Part shown: positions 51,737-60,685 of the stretch, piece by piece
Position numbering within the stretch: position 1 is the stretch's first letter
How the letters are laid out: each line of letters starts with the position of its first letter
Assembly: GCF_900233005.1 (NCBI RefSeq)
Contig: NZ_LT960612.1
Coordinates: forward strand, 1,736,001-1,800,000
Length of the DNA stretch: 64,000 nucleotides
Reading direction: 5' to 3'
From: Vibrio tapetis subsp. tapetis
Lineage (GTDB): Bacteria > Pseudomonadota > Gammaproteobacteria > Enterobacterales > Vibrionaceae
Program-made: the position numbers and the translations under genes
Notes under the pieces: generated by a model
What the model saw: the letters and a program-made list of their open reading frames with translations, nothing else
Databases searched by the model: none
What the model was told of the DNA's origin: nothing

Positions 51737-53177
51737 CTCACAATTCAAACCTTTCATCGCCCCATACGAAATGATGGGAGAAGCTGAAAAGTTTGCACTG
51801 AGCAAAACCAGCAAATCGACAAGCATGACCATCAGCCTTGCCATTATGGCTGGCGCATTCATCGGCATTGCTTTTTTGTTCTATATAACAGTGACAACGG
51901 GGAGTTCTGCTGTTGGATGGGGAATTAGCCGTCTTGTCGGTGGTATCGCATTCAGCCTTGGCCTTATTCTCATTGTTATTGGTGGCGGTGAACTTTTTAC
52001 CAGTTCGGTGCTATCAGCCATCGCATTGGCTAACAAGCAAATCAATGTCAAAAAGATGCTGTCAATATGGGGCAAAGTTTATGTCGGTAACTTTATCGGG
52101 GCAATTTTACTCCTTGCCTTGGTGACTGGTGCGGGTCTTTACCAATTAGATCATGGTCAGTGGGGATTAAACGCTCTAAATATTGCACAGCATAAATTAC
52201 ACCACACGCCATTACAGGCATTTTCTCTGGGTGTGTTATGTAACCTACTGGTTTGTCTGGCAATTTGGCTTTCATTTAGTGCGACTAACGCAATGACTAA
52301 GTCCGCCATGCTGATTCTTCCCGTCGCCATGTTTGTCAGTAGTGGATTTGAGCACTGTGTAGCAAACATGTTCATGGTGCCACTGGGCATCAGCATTCAA
52401 ACGTTCGCTTCACCTGAATTTTGGGTTCAAGTCGGCGCAACACCTGCACAGTATGCCGATTTAAATTGGGGCCAGTTTGTTTCCGCAAACCTAATCCCTG
52501 TCACCCTTGGCAACATCGTTGGCGGCGCCGTATTGGTTGGCCTTGCAAACTGGTCCATTTACAGCCGCCCACAAATTAAAGCCGCTAACTTAAAAGCAAT
52601 CACAACAACTCTAACAACGTCGTCAATTAAGGAAATTACTATGAACACTAACACTACAGTTAAAACGCTTATCAACGCTCCTGCTTTTTCGCTACAAGCT
52701 GACATGCCAACTGAGCTAGCAGTTGACTCGTTAGTAGGACAAAACCTTAATGGTGCGGCGGTGACTGATAAGAGCGGTCGCTTGGTCGGTTTCTTCTCTC
52801 TTCATGACGTACTCGTTGAACTCTGGTGCCAAGACTACATTCCAGTAAAGGGCCAAAAAGTGGTCGATTTAATGTCTCGCGACGTGGTGGCTATTGATGC
52901 GAATGATTCATTAGTCAACATCGCAGAGTATATCTGTTTAGACAAAGACCAGCTTTACCCAACAACAGATACGGGCATCGCGACGAGCTTTAATACCTTG
53001 TCATTAGAAGAACGTGCGAAGAGCCTTAAGAATACGAAGCCAAAGTCTTACCCAGTATTAGAAGGCGATACGTTTATTGGTACAGTAACTCGAATTGACG
53101 TGATGCGTGCACTTCGTTCTGTTTATGGTGAAAAAGCCGATGCTAACGTAAACCAGCCAGCGTTAGAAATTGCATAA
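51723..53177 (+). CDS. Formate/nitrite transporter fused to C-terminal CBS domains (484 aa)
   Basis: Residues 1-285 are a FocA/NirC-type channel with six spans (AGAFIGIAFLFYITVTTG, GGELFTSSVLSAIALANKQ, VYVGNFIGAILLLALV, LGVLCNLLVCLAIWLSFSA, GFEHCVANMFMVPLGI, NLIPVTLGNIVGGAVLVGL), including the channel histidine region HCVANM. A polar linker leads to two CBS modules (about 310-375 and 435-475: AAVTDKSGRLVGFFSLHDVL, YPVLEGDTFIGTVTRIDVM), which often bind adenine nucleotides. Inside the linker an ATG at 52641 follows AAGGA at seven bases, so a free 178-residue CBS protein could also be made. Confidence 0.88.
   Translation: MSASNSQFKPFIAPYEMMGEAEKFALSKTSKSTSMTISLAIMAGAFIGIAFLFYITVTTGSSAVGWGISRLVGGIAFSLGLILIVIGGGELFTSSVLSAIALANKQINVKKMLSIWGKVYVGNFIGAILLLALVTGAGLYQLDHGQWGLNALNIAQHKLHHTPLQAFSLGVLCNLLVCLAIWLSFSATNAMTKSAMLILPVAMFVSSGFEHCVANMFMVPLGISIQTFASPEFWVQVGATPAQYADLNWGQFVSANLIPVTLGNIVGGAVLVGLANWSIYSRPQIKAANLKAITTTLTTSSIKEITMNTNTTVKTLINAPAFSLQADMPTELAVDSLVGQNLNGAAVTDKSGRLVGFFSLHDVLVELWCQDYIPVKGQKVVDLMSRDVVAIDANDSLVNIAEYICLDKDQLYPTTDTGIATSFNTLSLEERAKSLKNTKPKSYPVLEGDTFIGTVTRIDVMRALRSVYGEKADANVNQPALEIA
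52631..52643 (+). promoter_or_regulatory. Internal ribosome binding site and start for the CBS part
   Basis: AAGGAAATTACT-ATG lies in frame at codon 307 of the channel-CBS gene, just where the linker ends and the CBS part begins. Confidence 0.5.
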
Positions 53178-53259
53178 GTGCTATTACTTCATAAGCACTG
53201 CTACTTCATAAGGGCGAACAATTCATAAGAACTAATAAAGCTTAGAAGCCCCAAATAGA

Positions 53260-53303
53260 AAAGTCGCTCTGACACCAATGGGTGTTAGAGCGACTTTTTT
53301 AAT
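53260..53303. terminator. Strong terminator between the channel-CBS gene and yceI
   Basis: AAAGTCGCTCTgACACC pairs with GGTGTtAGAGCGACTTT across a short loop and is followed by six T on the plus strand. The minus side has TTTTC, so it may act in both directions. Confidence 0.9.
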
Positions 53304-53362
53304 TAGCTTTTTAGTCAGACAGCTGGGCAGTGAATGTGTCCTATAAACATCTCGCTAATGTC

Positions 53363-53932
53363 TTACTTACGGATACCTTCCACGTGCATTTCCATGTCAA
53401 CGTAGCTTGATGAACCCATCACTGGAATATTAAAGTCGGCAAGTTCTAATCGAGTTGAGCCAACAAAACCGGCGCGATATCCGCCCCACGGGTCTTTGCC
53501 TTCACCAATAAACGAAGCTTCAATAACAATCGGTTTGGTTACGCCGTGCAAGTTAAGGTTACCCTTTACTTCCAGCATCCCTTTACCCTTGTCTACGACT
53601 TCAGTACTTTCAAACGTTGCCGTAGAAAATTTACTAGCATTAATAAAGTCACCGCTGCGAATGTGTTTATCACGCTCTGAATGATTGGAGTCTAAACTGC
53701 GAGTATCAACGTTAACTTTAATAGACGAGGCCGCAACGTTATTTTCATCATATGAAAAGTCACCATCAAAAGTATTGAATCGACCTTTGATAAAACTATA
53801 ACCTAAGTGGCTTACCTTAAAGTTGATTGAAGCGTGAGCGCCACTAGTATCAATCTTATAATCCGCAGCCGAAGCATGTAACGGAAGCAGAGCAGAAACC
53901 GCTAAGCCTAGTGTAAGTAGTGTTTTTTTCAT
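53363..53932 (-). CDS. yceI: YceI-family periplasmic lipid-binding protein
   Basis: A signal peptide (MKKTLLTLGLAVSALLPLHA, then SA) precedes a lipocalin-like YceI domain: YKIDTSGAHASINFKVSHLG, SFIKGRFNTFDGDFSYDEN, VDTRSLDSNHSERDKHIRS and LNLHGVTKPIVIEAS. The family binds isoprenoids. It overlaps the cytochrome b561 gene by four bases with an AGGAGAAAGGAA ribosome binding site, forming the widespread cybB-yceI pair. Confidence 0.95.
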   Translation of the reverse strand: MKKTLLTLGLAVSALLPLHASAADYKIDTSGAHASINFKVSHLGYSFIKGRFNTFDGDFSYDENNVAASSIKVNVDTRSLDSNHSERDKHIRSGDFINASKFSTATFESTEVVDKGKGMLEVKGNLNLHGVTKPIVIEASFIGEGKDPWGGYRAGFVGSTRLELADFNIPVMGSSSYVDMEMHVEGIRK

Positions 53933-54474
53933 TTCCTTTCTCCTATCATTTTTCGTAGCGTTTCGTCTTTGTCGACAAAGTGATGTTTTAACGCTGCGAT
54001 TCCATGTAATGCGGCCAAACCAATGAGTGTTAAGGCGCTGTAATAATGAATGTTTCCGGCAATATCTGGCTGATTTTCAAATAACTCACCCATGCTTGGT
54101 ACTGCAAACCAACCAAATACCTCGATTCCGCGTCCGTCTGCTGTCGAGATCAAGTAACCAGAAAAGAACATAACAAACAAAAGAGCATACATAGCAAGAT
54201 GCACCCATTTTGCTGCCAGAATTTCCAATGGCTTGCCTTCAACCTTAGGTGACGCAGACAAATTTTTCCAAATAACACGAGCTAACGTTAAAAACGCCAA
54301 CAAAATACCAATCGACTTATGCCAGTGAGGCGCTGTTTTGTACCATTCACTGTAATAAGTCAGATCGACCATCCACAAACCGACACCAAACAAACCAAAC
54401 ACTGTTAACGCAGAAATCCAGTGAAAAAAGCGTGAAAGCGCTGAGTAATGTTTAATTTCAGATTTTGCGTTCAT
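53929..54474 (-). CDS. cybB: Cytochrome b561 family protein
   Basis: The 181-residue, four-span protein has heme-ligand histidines in SRFFHWISALTVFGLFGVGL, PHWHKSIGILLAFLTLAR, WVHLAMYALLFVMFFSGYL and LIGLAALHGIAALKHHF. It is the prokaryotic cytochrome b561 family that oxidises quinol. The ATG at 54474 (MNAKSEIKHYS) has AGGGA upstream; the nine extra codons of the open frame are not family-like. Cotranscribed with yceI. Confidence 0.92.
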   Translation of the reverse strand: MNAKSEIKHYSALSRFFHWISALTVFGLFGVGLWMVDLTYYSEWYKTAPHWHKSIGILLAFLTLARVIWKNLSASPKVEGKPLEILAAKWVHLAMYALLFVMFFSGYLISTADGRGIEVFGWFAVPSMGELFENQPDIAGNIHYYSALTLIGLAALHGIAALKHHFVDKDETLRKMIGERK

Positions 54475-54695
54475 AACGTTCCCTTTTCCGAGATGTAGCA
54501 ACTTTGTTACAACTAAAGATGTTGATGAGAATTATTTCCCATAATGGCCATGGTAAAAAGATGGGAATGTTGACTGACTCATTCGAATTTTTCGAACGAG
54601 TTAAATTGAACTTTTTGATTAGTACATAATTTACAGTGTAAAGAGTCATATCAAATACGCAAAAAACAAGCTAAATCACTGTATTTTATTGCTAT

Positions 54696-54938
54696 TTATT
54701 CATCTTTTTCTATTTCGTAAATACCATCGCTGACGTCCATCATTTTACTCTCGAACACCTTCAACGCATCGTTCAATGCTTGATTATAAATCGCGGGGCC
54801 AATCTTCTTAACCATAAAGTCCAAAAGGAAGTCAGCATCAAACTGACCTACCTCCAAATCTAGCTCGTCCTGTAAATAAGCTTGTAATTCAATGACTAAC
54901 TCGTTTTTCCGTTTCGATTCAATTTTTATATTCGACAT
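54696..54938 (-). CDS. DUF2164 protein (80 aa)
   Basis: Conserved blocks LQAYLQDELDLEVGQFDADF, LLDFMVKKIGPAIYNQAL and NDALKVFESKM match DUF2164. GGAG eight bases before the ATG at 54938 sets the start. It is a small all-helical soluble protein of unknown role and has no obvious operon partner. Confidence 0.88.
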   Translation of the reverse strand: MSNIKIESKRKNELVIELQAYLQDELDLEVGQFDADFLLDFMVKKIGPAIYNQALNDALKVFESKMMDVSDGIYEIEKDE

Positions 54939-55035
54939 ACTAAGCTCCAAGCGTAAACAGCACATATTGAAAACGTTAACTGAGTTTACATCAGCACAAG
55001 TTCAATAAAAATGACTCTAGCTCGAGGTTAACACT

Positions 55036-55206
55036 TTGATACTCTGTATATTGATGTTGATCGCACTAAGCTTCATTGTCTTTGAGTTAAGTAACAGAAT
55101 CGAAGCAAACCTTTATATAATTGGGTACAGCTCTCAGTCTTATTTAGCTCAATCTACTATTGTTATTCGGTTGAGCCTTCAACCAGCGTTCTCTTCCGCG
55201 GGCTGA
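55036..55206 (+). CDS. Possible 56-aa small membrane protein
   Basis: A TTG-started frame follows GAGG at eight bases and begins with a hydrophobic helix (MILCILMLIALSFIVFELSN), then a polar tail. It fills half of a 344-bp gap between two genes of unknown role. No homologue comes to mind and the alternative is that the gap is untranslated. The rest of the gap shows nothing notable. Confidence 0.22.
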   Translation: MILCILMLIALSFIVFELSNRIEANLYIIGYSSQSYLAQSTIVIRLSLQPAFSSAG

Positions 55207-55282
55207 TTATCGTCAACTTATTACTGCTATAAACTACAATTAACTGATTGATAGCAAAGACGCTATCACAGGAGAACACCTT

Positions 55283-55921
55283 TTGTTAAAAGATCTGGTC
55301 ATTCAAGGATTGAACGCCTTTCAAACCGATTGTTTGTTGTTGTGTCAAAGCCATTACCCTACCGTACATAATAAAGGCATGAGTAATCATCATTTAGGTC
55401 TCGCTTTTGCACGTAGAATGTCGAGCCAATTTACTCACTTTGATCATCGGAATTACTTTGAAGCCATAGATAGTGGTCATGGGGAAACCCAGCCAAGTCA
55501 TTTCCGTGTGAGCTCCGAGCTCGGAACGGTATGGGTGCATAGCCATCATTTAATTAATGCAAGTAAGAGCTGCAGAAAAAATATTTTAGAAGATATTAAC
55601 CTGTGGCAAGCGGAATACGGATATTCGATTCAACCTAATGATTTACTCGTGGTCATCAGCGATCACTGGTTCAGTCGCAATAAAGCGAGCCGCGAGCTAT
55701 TTTCTTGGTGGAATGAATCTATCCCTGACGACAATCACCTTTATATACAGCAAGGTATCAACCATTCTGAATGTGCTGCAAGCTTACGTACCGATTTAGA
55801 ACGGCACTTTGATCTCACTCCCTGTTACATAAAGTACAGCCATCCTCTGCTCAAACCACAAAGCAAAAACTCGGTAAAAAAATACATTCAACTTTACTCA
55901 ATAATTGAATGGCAGGGCTAA
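55283..55921 (+). CDS. Hypothetical protein (212 aa)
   Basis: I do not recognise this family. The start is TTG at 55283 with GGAG upstream. The protein is soluble, with a notable number of His, Trp and Cys residues (NHHLGLAFARRM, FDHRNYFEAI, VWVHSHHLINASKSC, SDHWFSRNKASRELFSWW), an N-terminal CLLLCQSHYP and a basic C-terminus. The His-rich segments could bind metal, but no known motif fits. It may be Vibrio-specific. It precedes the EAL gene by 295 bp of AT-rich DNA in which I see no gene. Confidence 0.65.
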   Translation: MLKDLVIQGLNAFQTDCLLLCQSHYPTVHNKGMSNHHLGLAFARRMSSQFTHFDHRNYFEAIDSGHGETQPSHFRVSSELGTVWVHSHHLINASKSCRKNILEDINLWQAEYGYSIQPNDLLVVISDHWFSRNKASRELFSWWNESIPDDNHLYIQQGINHSECAASLRTDLERHFDLTPCYIKYSHPLLKPQSKNSVKKYIQLYSIIEWQG

Positions 55922-56216
55922 GTTATTGTTTTATTAATTATGCATATTAAATTAAACAGATCTAAAGAGCTTAAAACGAAAATAAGCCTCGCTACATATT
56001 CAGAAACAATCTATTATTAGACATTAAATTAACATGCTTAATTTATATATATTACCTTGTGATTATTATTTTTTATATATCAAGAAAACAACGTAAGCCA
56101 TTGATTTTGTAAATATAAAAATAAGAACCCGCAAACACTTGACAAATAAATGATTCAAGTCAAAATTGCCACCCAAATTCGTTTTATAATTCAATCTTTG
56201 ATTTTCGTAAATAACC

Positions 56217-57020
56217 ATGATTCTATCAAGCATTAATAAGATTAATAATTGCATCCTACGGAAAAGTGATGGCGAGCATTACGCTCGCTTTTCCGGTTTA
56301 ATGCTCAGAAGTGTTTTCCAACCCATATTCACAGCTGATGAAAATATTATCGGCTTAGAAGCATTATTGAGAATTCAATCTGAAGATGGAAGAACGATAC
56401 GCCCAGACGATTTTTTTCATACTGATCTTTACTCAAATGAACTAAAAACCTCAATTGAAGCACTCAGCCGTGCAATCCATATCCTTAACTTTGCGCAGTC
56501 CGAATACAGCGATAAAAAGCTATTTCTTAACATACTGCCTGATCCGAAGTTTAATCAATTGGACGTTCATAAGAGCTCCGAGATACGTGAACACCTTGAA
56601 GCACTAGATCTTCAAAGTAACCAAATCGTGATGGAGTTTGTTGAACTCGAAGTCAAAGATAAAGTGTTACTCTCCCGAGTAAAGACCGTCATAGAGAAAA
56701 GTGGCTGCGCTATTGCCGTTGACGACTATGGCAGTAACGCCTCAAATAAAGAACGCGTTACCCTATTGAACCCAGAAATCGTCAAAATTGACCGCGGAAT
56801 TTTGACCGCTTTTATGAACGGTCTTGTTGCCCCCCTAAATTCAGCATTGAAGGTTGCAGCTGAAGTTGGAGCAAAAACGGTTATTGAGGGTATCGAAACC
56901 AGAGAGCAGTTTGAACAAATGGTTCAACTTAAAATAGATATGTTCCAAGGTTATCATTTGGCGCAACCTGAACCGATTAGCATTCGAGCCAACCCCACGA
57001 TTAACGGTATGGTTGGCTAG
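56217..57020 (+). CDS. Stand-alone EAL-domain protein (267 aa)
   Basis: A single EAL domain keeps the key motifs in order: SVFQPIFTAD, GLEALLRIQ, FLNILPDP, VMEFVELE, AVDDYGSN, VKIDRGIL, TVIEGIET and FQGYHLAQP. All expected metal- and substrate-binding residues appear present, so it is a likely c-di-GMP phosphodiesterase with no sensor domain. The start ATG has no clear ribosome binding site. Its stop codon overlaps that of the convergent uhpC gene. Confidence 0.88.
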   Translation: MILSSINKINNCILRKSDGEHYARFSGLMLRSVFQPIFTADENIIGLEALLRIQSEDGRTIRPDDFFHTDLYSNELKTSIEALSRAIHILNFAQSEYSDKKLFLNILPDPKFNQLDVHKSSEIREHLEALDLQSNQIVMEFVELEVKDKVLLSRVKTVIEKSGCAIAVDDYGSNASNKERVTLLNPEIVKIDRGILTAFMNGLVAPLNSALKVAAEVGAKTVIEGIETREQFEQMVQLKIDMFQGYHLAQPEPISIRANPTINGMVG

Positions 57021-58348
57021 AAGGTTTTGAGTGTGTCATTGGGCGTTTGCGCTTTCAAAAATGGTAGCAATAACAAACCCACGACAGCTGAAGCCGATGC
57101 GATAACAATAAAGAACCCATTCCACTGATATTGCTCCATGATCAAGGCTAAAGGATATCCTGCTAGCGCAGCCCCCATATAAGCAAATAGGCCGACAAAC
57201 CCGGTGGCCGCCCCGACCGAATCTTTGTGAGAACATTCAGCCGCCGCCATGCCAATTAACATCTGCGGGCCAAAAACGAAAAAACCGACCGAAAATAGTG
57301 CCGCCGCGTGAAAAACAAAACCCGTAATGGGCATTAACCAAAGCGCTGCAACCGACAAAAATATTCCCATGGCAAAAATGAGATTCATTGGCCCTCGGTT
57401 GCCACCAAATAATTTATCTGATCCCCAACCCGCCACTAGTGACCCAACGAACCCACCAATTTCGAACAAAGATAAAGCGCCATTCGCACGAATCAAATCG
57501 TAATGATGTTGCTCTGTTAAGTATAAATTTCCCCAGTCATTTATTGCGGTGCGTACTATGTAGACCAACACATAACTAAAGGCCAGCAGCCATATGTATT
57601 TATTGCGTAACACATACTTGCGTAAAATTTCTTTAGAACTCATGCCGAGCCCTTCATTTTCTTGTGCGAGCTCTAAGTGATCATGCCGCCAACGACCAAC
57701 GGTTGGTAGCCCCATACTGGTTGGCTTATCTCTTAAACGCCAACACAAGTACAGACCAACCAGTACGCCTAAGCCTCCGGTCACGACAAATCCATGCCGC
57801 CAACTATAATGTAACGTAAGGTACCCTATGAGCAACGGAATGATCGCCCCGCCGACATTGTGGGCTGTATTCCACAATGCCCACCAAAAACCCCTTTCCG
57901 AACGCGAATACCAGGTGGTTAGTAACTTAGAACAGGAAGGCCAGCCCCACCCTTGAAACCATGCATTGAGCACCCAGAGCCCAGTGAACATTACGACGGA
58001 ACTCGATAAACCAAAGACGACGTTGATGATCCCCGTGGCGATGAGACCAACCCCCATAAAATAACGAGGGTTTGAGCGATCCGAGATGATCCCAGAGAAA
58101 AACTTAGAGAAACCGTAAGTAATATAAAATAGAGTTCCTATCAGGCCAATGTCTGCTTTATCCAACCCCAGATCGGCAATCATTGCGGGCATAGCATAAT
58201 TAAAGCTTTTACGTGTTAAGTAGAAAACAGCGTAGCCTAAATACATGGTTAACATTATGTGGAAACGCCAATAAGCGTACTGTTTACCGACCTCTTCACG
58301 AGAGTAATCATGTTGTACGATGGGAGAAGATTTAAGAAAACCGAGCAT
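57017..58348 (-). CDS. uhpC: Hexose-phosphate sensor UhpC (MFS)
   Basis: The 443-residue MFS protein of the organophosphate:phosphate antiporter family shows LGYAVFYLTRKSFNYAMPAM, GLIGTLFYITYGFSKFFSGI, ISDRSNPRYFMGVGL and WNTAHNVGGAIIPLLIGY. In the Uhp system UhpC senses external glucose-6-phosphate and activates UhpB. Assignment as UhpC rather than a transporter rests on its place eight bases after uhpB and on the separate uhpT. Confidence 0.92.
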   Translation of the reverse strand: MLGFLKSSPIVQHDYSREEVGKQYAYWRFHIMLTMYLGYAVFYLTRKSFNYAMPAMIADLGLDKADIGLIGTLFYITYGFSKFFSGIISDRSNPRYFMGVGLIATGIINVVFGLSSSVVMFTGLWVLNAWFQGWGWPSCSKLLTTWYSRSERGFWWALWNTAHNVGGAIIPLLIGYLTLHYSWRHGFVVTGGLGVLVGLYLCWRLRDKPTSMGLPTVGRWRHDHLELAQENEGLGMSSKEILRKYVLRNKYIWLLAFSYVLVYIVRTAINDWGNLYLTEQHHYDLIRANGALSLFEIGGFVGSLVAGWGSDKLFGGNRGPMNLIFAMGIFLSVAALWLMPITGFVFHAAALFSVGFFVFGPQMLIGMAAAECSHKDSVGAATGFVGLFAYMGAALAGYPLALIMEQYQWNGFFIVIASASAVVGLLLLPFLKAQTPNDTLKTF

Positions 58349-58356
58349 CAGAGAAC

Positions 58357-59916
58357 CTATAAAATTGGTAACAGGACAGACAAATGAGTGCCACTTAATT
58401 CAGAAGAGGAGATCGAACCTTCAGTCTGTTCACAACACGCACTTTGCAATTCTATTTGCCCGCCTAGCGCCTGCACCCTTTCTCGAATTCCACGCAAGCC
58501 AAAGCCTTTAAGGTTATCCTGCGGCTTAAACCCTACACCGTTATCAATGATGGACAGTTTCACCCAATCGTCCACATCAACACGGATGCTGACCTCGGTT
58601 GCTTTTGAGTACTTAACGACATTATTGAGCGCTTCCTGACAAATACGATACACTGTCACGTTTGTCGCATCACTAAGCTCGGTTATCTTCCCGTGATTAA
58701 GTAATAAATTTGAGTCATCGGGAAGCCAAACCGTCGTTACTCGCATTCCATGCTCCTCAAACTCGAGATCTCTTACTAACTGTTCCACCGCTTCGCGTAA
58801 GCCAAAGTCATCCAGCGTTTTTGGCCTAAGCTTTGTAAGTAGCCCTTTAGTCGTATCATAGACATTTAATGATAAGCTCTCGATGAGGTCAGCACAGCGT
58901 TCCCCCATATTGGTTCTTTCCACTCGTTTTATGATGCTCGCTTGTGTTCTAATCGCGGTAATATTTTGTCCAATTTCATCATGCAGCTCTCTAGCAATGT
59001 CTTTTCTTACAGACTCTTCCGCTTTGATCAATTGTCGTGATAGGTTTTGATTTCGGCTTAACTCATCACGTAACTGTACATTCAAATCTCGTTGTCTTTG
59101 AATCCCTATTCCGAGCAGAATCCCAGTTAAACTCTGGGCAGAAAGTGACAGCAATAGATCCGTGACTTCCATATTTGAAACCCCACTTCTTGCTGCGATC
59201 AACGCAACACTATTCAATAGCGTTCCGAGTAACGCGCCTTGCCAACCATATCGAAACGCCAATAGAATAATGGGGATCGCCAAACAAAATGGCGCAAAAC
59301 GACGAAGCTCTTCAGGTAATCCAACTTGCAATGCGATACTCAGCACGAACAAGACGGCATAGAGAAATACATGCCGGGTTCGAAACTCAATGTGCCGAGA
59401 GACAAGATTCGCGGTGAGTGGTATCCAAGTACTTTGGAAAAGATAGCTCCACACCAGATAACAACTCGGCACCAACATTAGGCCCCCGGTTATGCTGACT
59501 AAGAACACAAGCCCGATCGGATGACCATGACTTGCTATAAAAGCGGTATTGAGCAATGCGGTAAAAACAATCACCCCCGCCATGGTGCTTAAACGGCGCC
59601 ACTGAGTACCTGCGTTGTATTTCTGGGCGTACCAAATGACAGGGATACTCGCAACACTGGCTGCCAGCACCGTAAGCCACTGAGGCTGATCCAAAAGAAT
59701 CGCCAATGATATCGTTAAAAACCACTCAGCGCTGTACACAGCAGGCCAATATTTTTTCGGGGCATGTAGACTAACTCCGAGTCGGAGCGCAAACGGAAAC
59801 AGTAAAATCGCAAGCTCTGCATCCATGACAAAGTAGTAGCCGATGACCCAAAGACAAAACCAGCTGGTTAGCATAAGGAACCAACCGCAAAGTGACATCA
59901 CTACATAGTTTCGCAT
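58357..59916 (-). CDS. uhpB: Sensor histidine kinase UhpB
   Basis: The 519-residue protein has eight or so N-terminal membrane spans (MASE1-like, to about residue 285) and a HisKA_3-type dimerisation helix with DIARELHDEIGQNITAIRTQ carrying the phospho-histidine. The C-terminal ATPase domain has CQEALNNVVKYSKA and GFGLRGIRERVQALGG. It is the NarX/UhpB class of kinases. The ATG overlaps the uhpA stop (TGATG). Confidence 0.93.
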   Translation of the reverse strand: MRNYVVMSLCGWFLMLTSWFCLWVIGYYFVMDAELAILLFPFALRLGVSLHAPKKYWPAVYSAEWFLTISLAILLDQPQWLTVLAASVASIPVIWYAQKYNAGTQWRRLSTMAGVIVFTALLNTAFIASHGHPIGLVFLVSITGGLMLVPSCYLVWSYLFQSTWIPLTANLVSRHIEFRTRHVFLYAVLFVLSIALQVGLPEELRRFAPFCLAIPIILLAFRYGWQGALLGTLLNSVALIAARSGVSNMEVTDLLLSLSAQSLTGILLGIGIQRQRDLNVQLRDELSRNQNLSRQLIKAEESVRKDIARELHDEIGQNITAIRTQASIIKRVERTNMGERCADLIESLSLNVYDTTKGLLTKLRPKTLDDFGLREAVEQLVRDLEFEEHGMRVTTVWLPDDSNLLLNHGKITELSDATNVTVYRICQEALNNVVKYSKATEVSIRVDVDDWVKLSIIDNGVGFKPQDNLKGFGLRGIRERVQALGGQIELQSACCEQTEGSISSSELSGTHLSVLLPIL

Positions 59917-60524
59917 CAGATGCCATCACCTTGAAAATGCTTACATAGACCCACATTATTTTTGACGTTGAGTTTGTCCATCGCGTTAGCGCGGTGCACG
60001 TGTACCGTTTTGTGGCTTAAACCCAGTTCCAACGCGACCGATTTTACATCTAAGCCTGATGCGAGCATTTCACCAATCTGACGTTCACGTTTGGTGAGCT
60101 TATTCAAGCAACCAGCCTCTCTTCCACCAGACGCCAGCTTTAAAGCAACATCGGGCGTTAAATAGCATCCTCCAGCTGAAGCGGTGCGCACAGCTTGTAT
60201 CAACTCGTCTGGACTACAACGCTTGCTAAGGTAACCTTTAGCGCCAGCCTCAAGCGCTTTTTCTACCATGGCCGCCGTATCGTGAACACTGAGCATGACG
60301 CACGCAATGGAAGACGGTATGTCTTTAAGAAGATCCAACCCACTTTCGTCGGGCATAGAAATATCGACGATACACACCATAGGCAGCGTTATAGGCAGAC
60401 CCGCCCTCGCTTCTTTAGCGCTACCATACTCTCCGACTACATCAATATCGGATTCCAACGACAATAGCTGGGCAAACCCAGAGCGCACGATCATATGATC
60501 GTCAATCAGCGCAACTTTGATCAT
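59916..60524 (-). CDS. uhpA: Response regulator UhpA
   Basis: The 202-residue NarL/FixJ-type regulator has acidic pocket LIDDH, phospho-acceptor Asp54 in [20 protein letters not shown] and a LuxR-type HTH ([20 protein letters not shown], then [20 protein letters not shown]). Phosphorylated UhpA activates uhpT. It lies about 160 bases after uhpT, beyond a terminator, so it probably has its own promoter or depends on readthrough. Confidence 0.93.
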   Translation of the reverse strand: MIKVALIDDHMIVRSGFAQLLSLESDIDVVGEYGSAKEARAGLPITLPMVCIVDISMPDESGLDLLKDIPSSIACVMLSVHDTAAMVEKALEAGAKGYLSKRCSPDELIQAVRTASAGGCYLTPDVALKLASGGREAGCLNKLTKRERQIGEMLASGLDVKSVALELGLSHKTVHVHRANAMDKLNVKNNVGLCKHFQGDGI

Positions 60525-60629
60525 GGATGATTCTACCTATGTTTAAAAACGGGCTAAATTACTCTCAAACCTCTCGGTACGCAAGCAATTGGAGTCACGC
60601 AAGCAATGTAAGCCGTGCAATCTATAAAA

Positions 60630-60668
60630 CCAAAAATGCCACCGTGAACTTACGCTCATGGTGGCATT
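60630..60668 (-). terminator. Terminator of uhpT
   Basis: AATGCCACC and GGTGGCATT form a 9-bp stem, followed on the minus strand by TTTGGTTTTA. It separates uhpT from uhpABC. Confidence 0.8.
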
Positions 60669-60685
60669 CATTCTGTCACCCGACG

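Noticed and set aside
53183..53232. Three copies of TTCATAAG after the channel-CBS gene
   Set aside because: The copies are unevenly spaced, do not form a strong stem and lie just before a normal terminator. Too short to assign a role.
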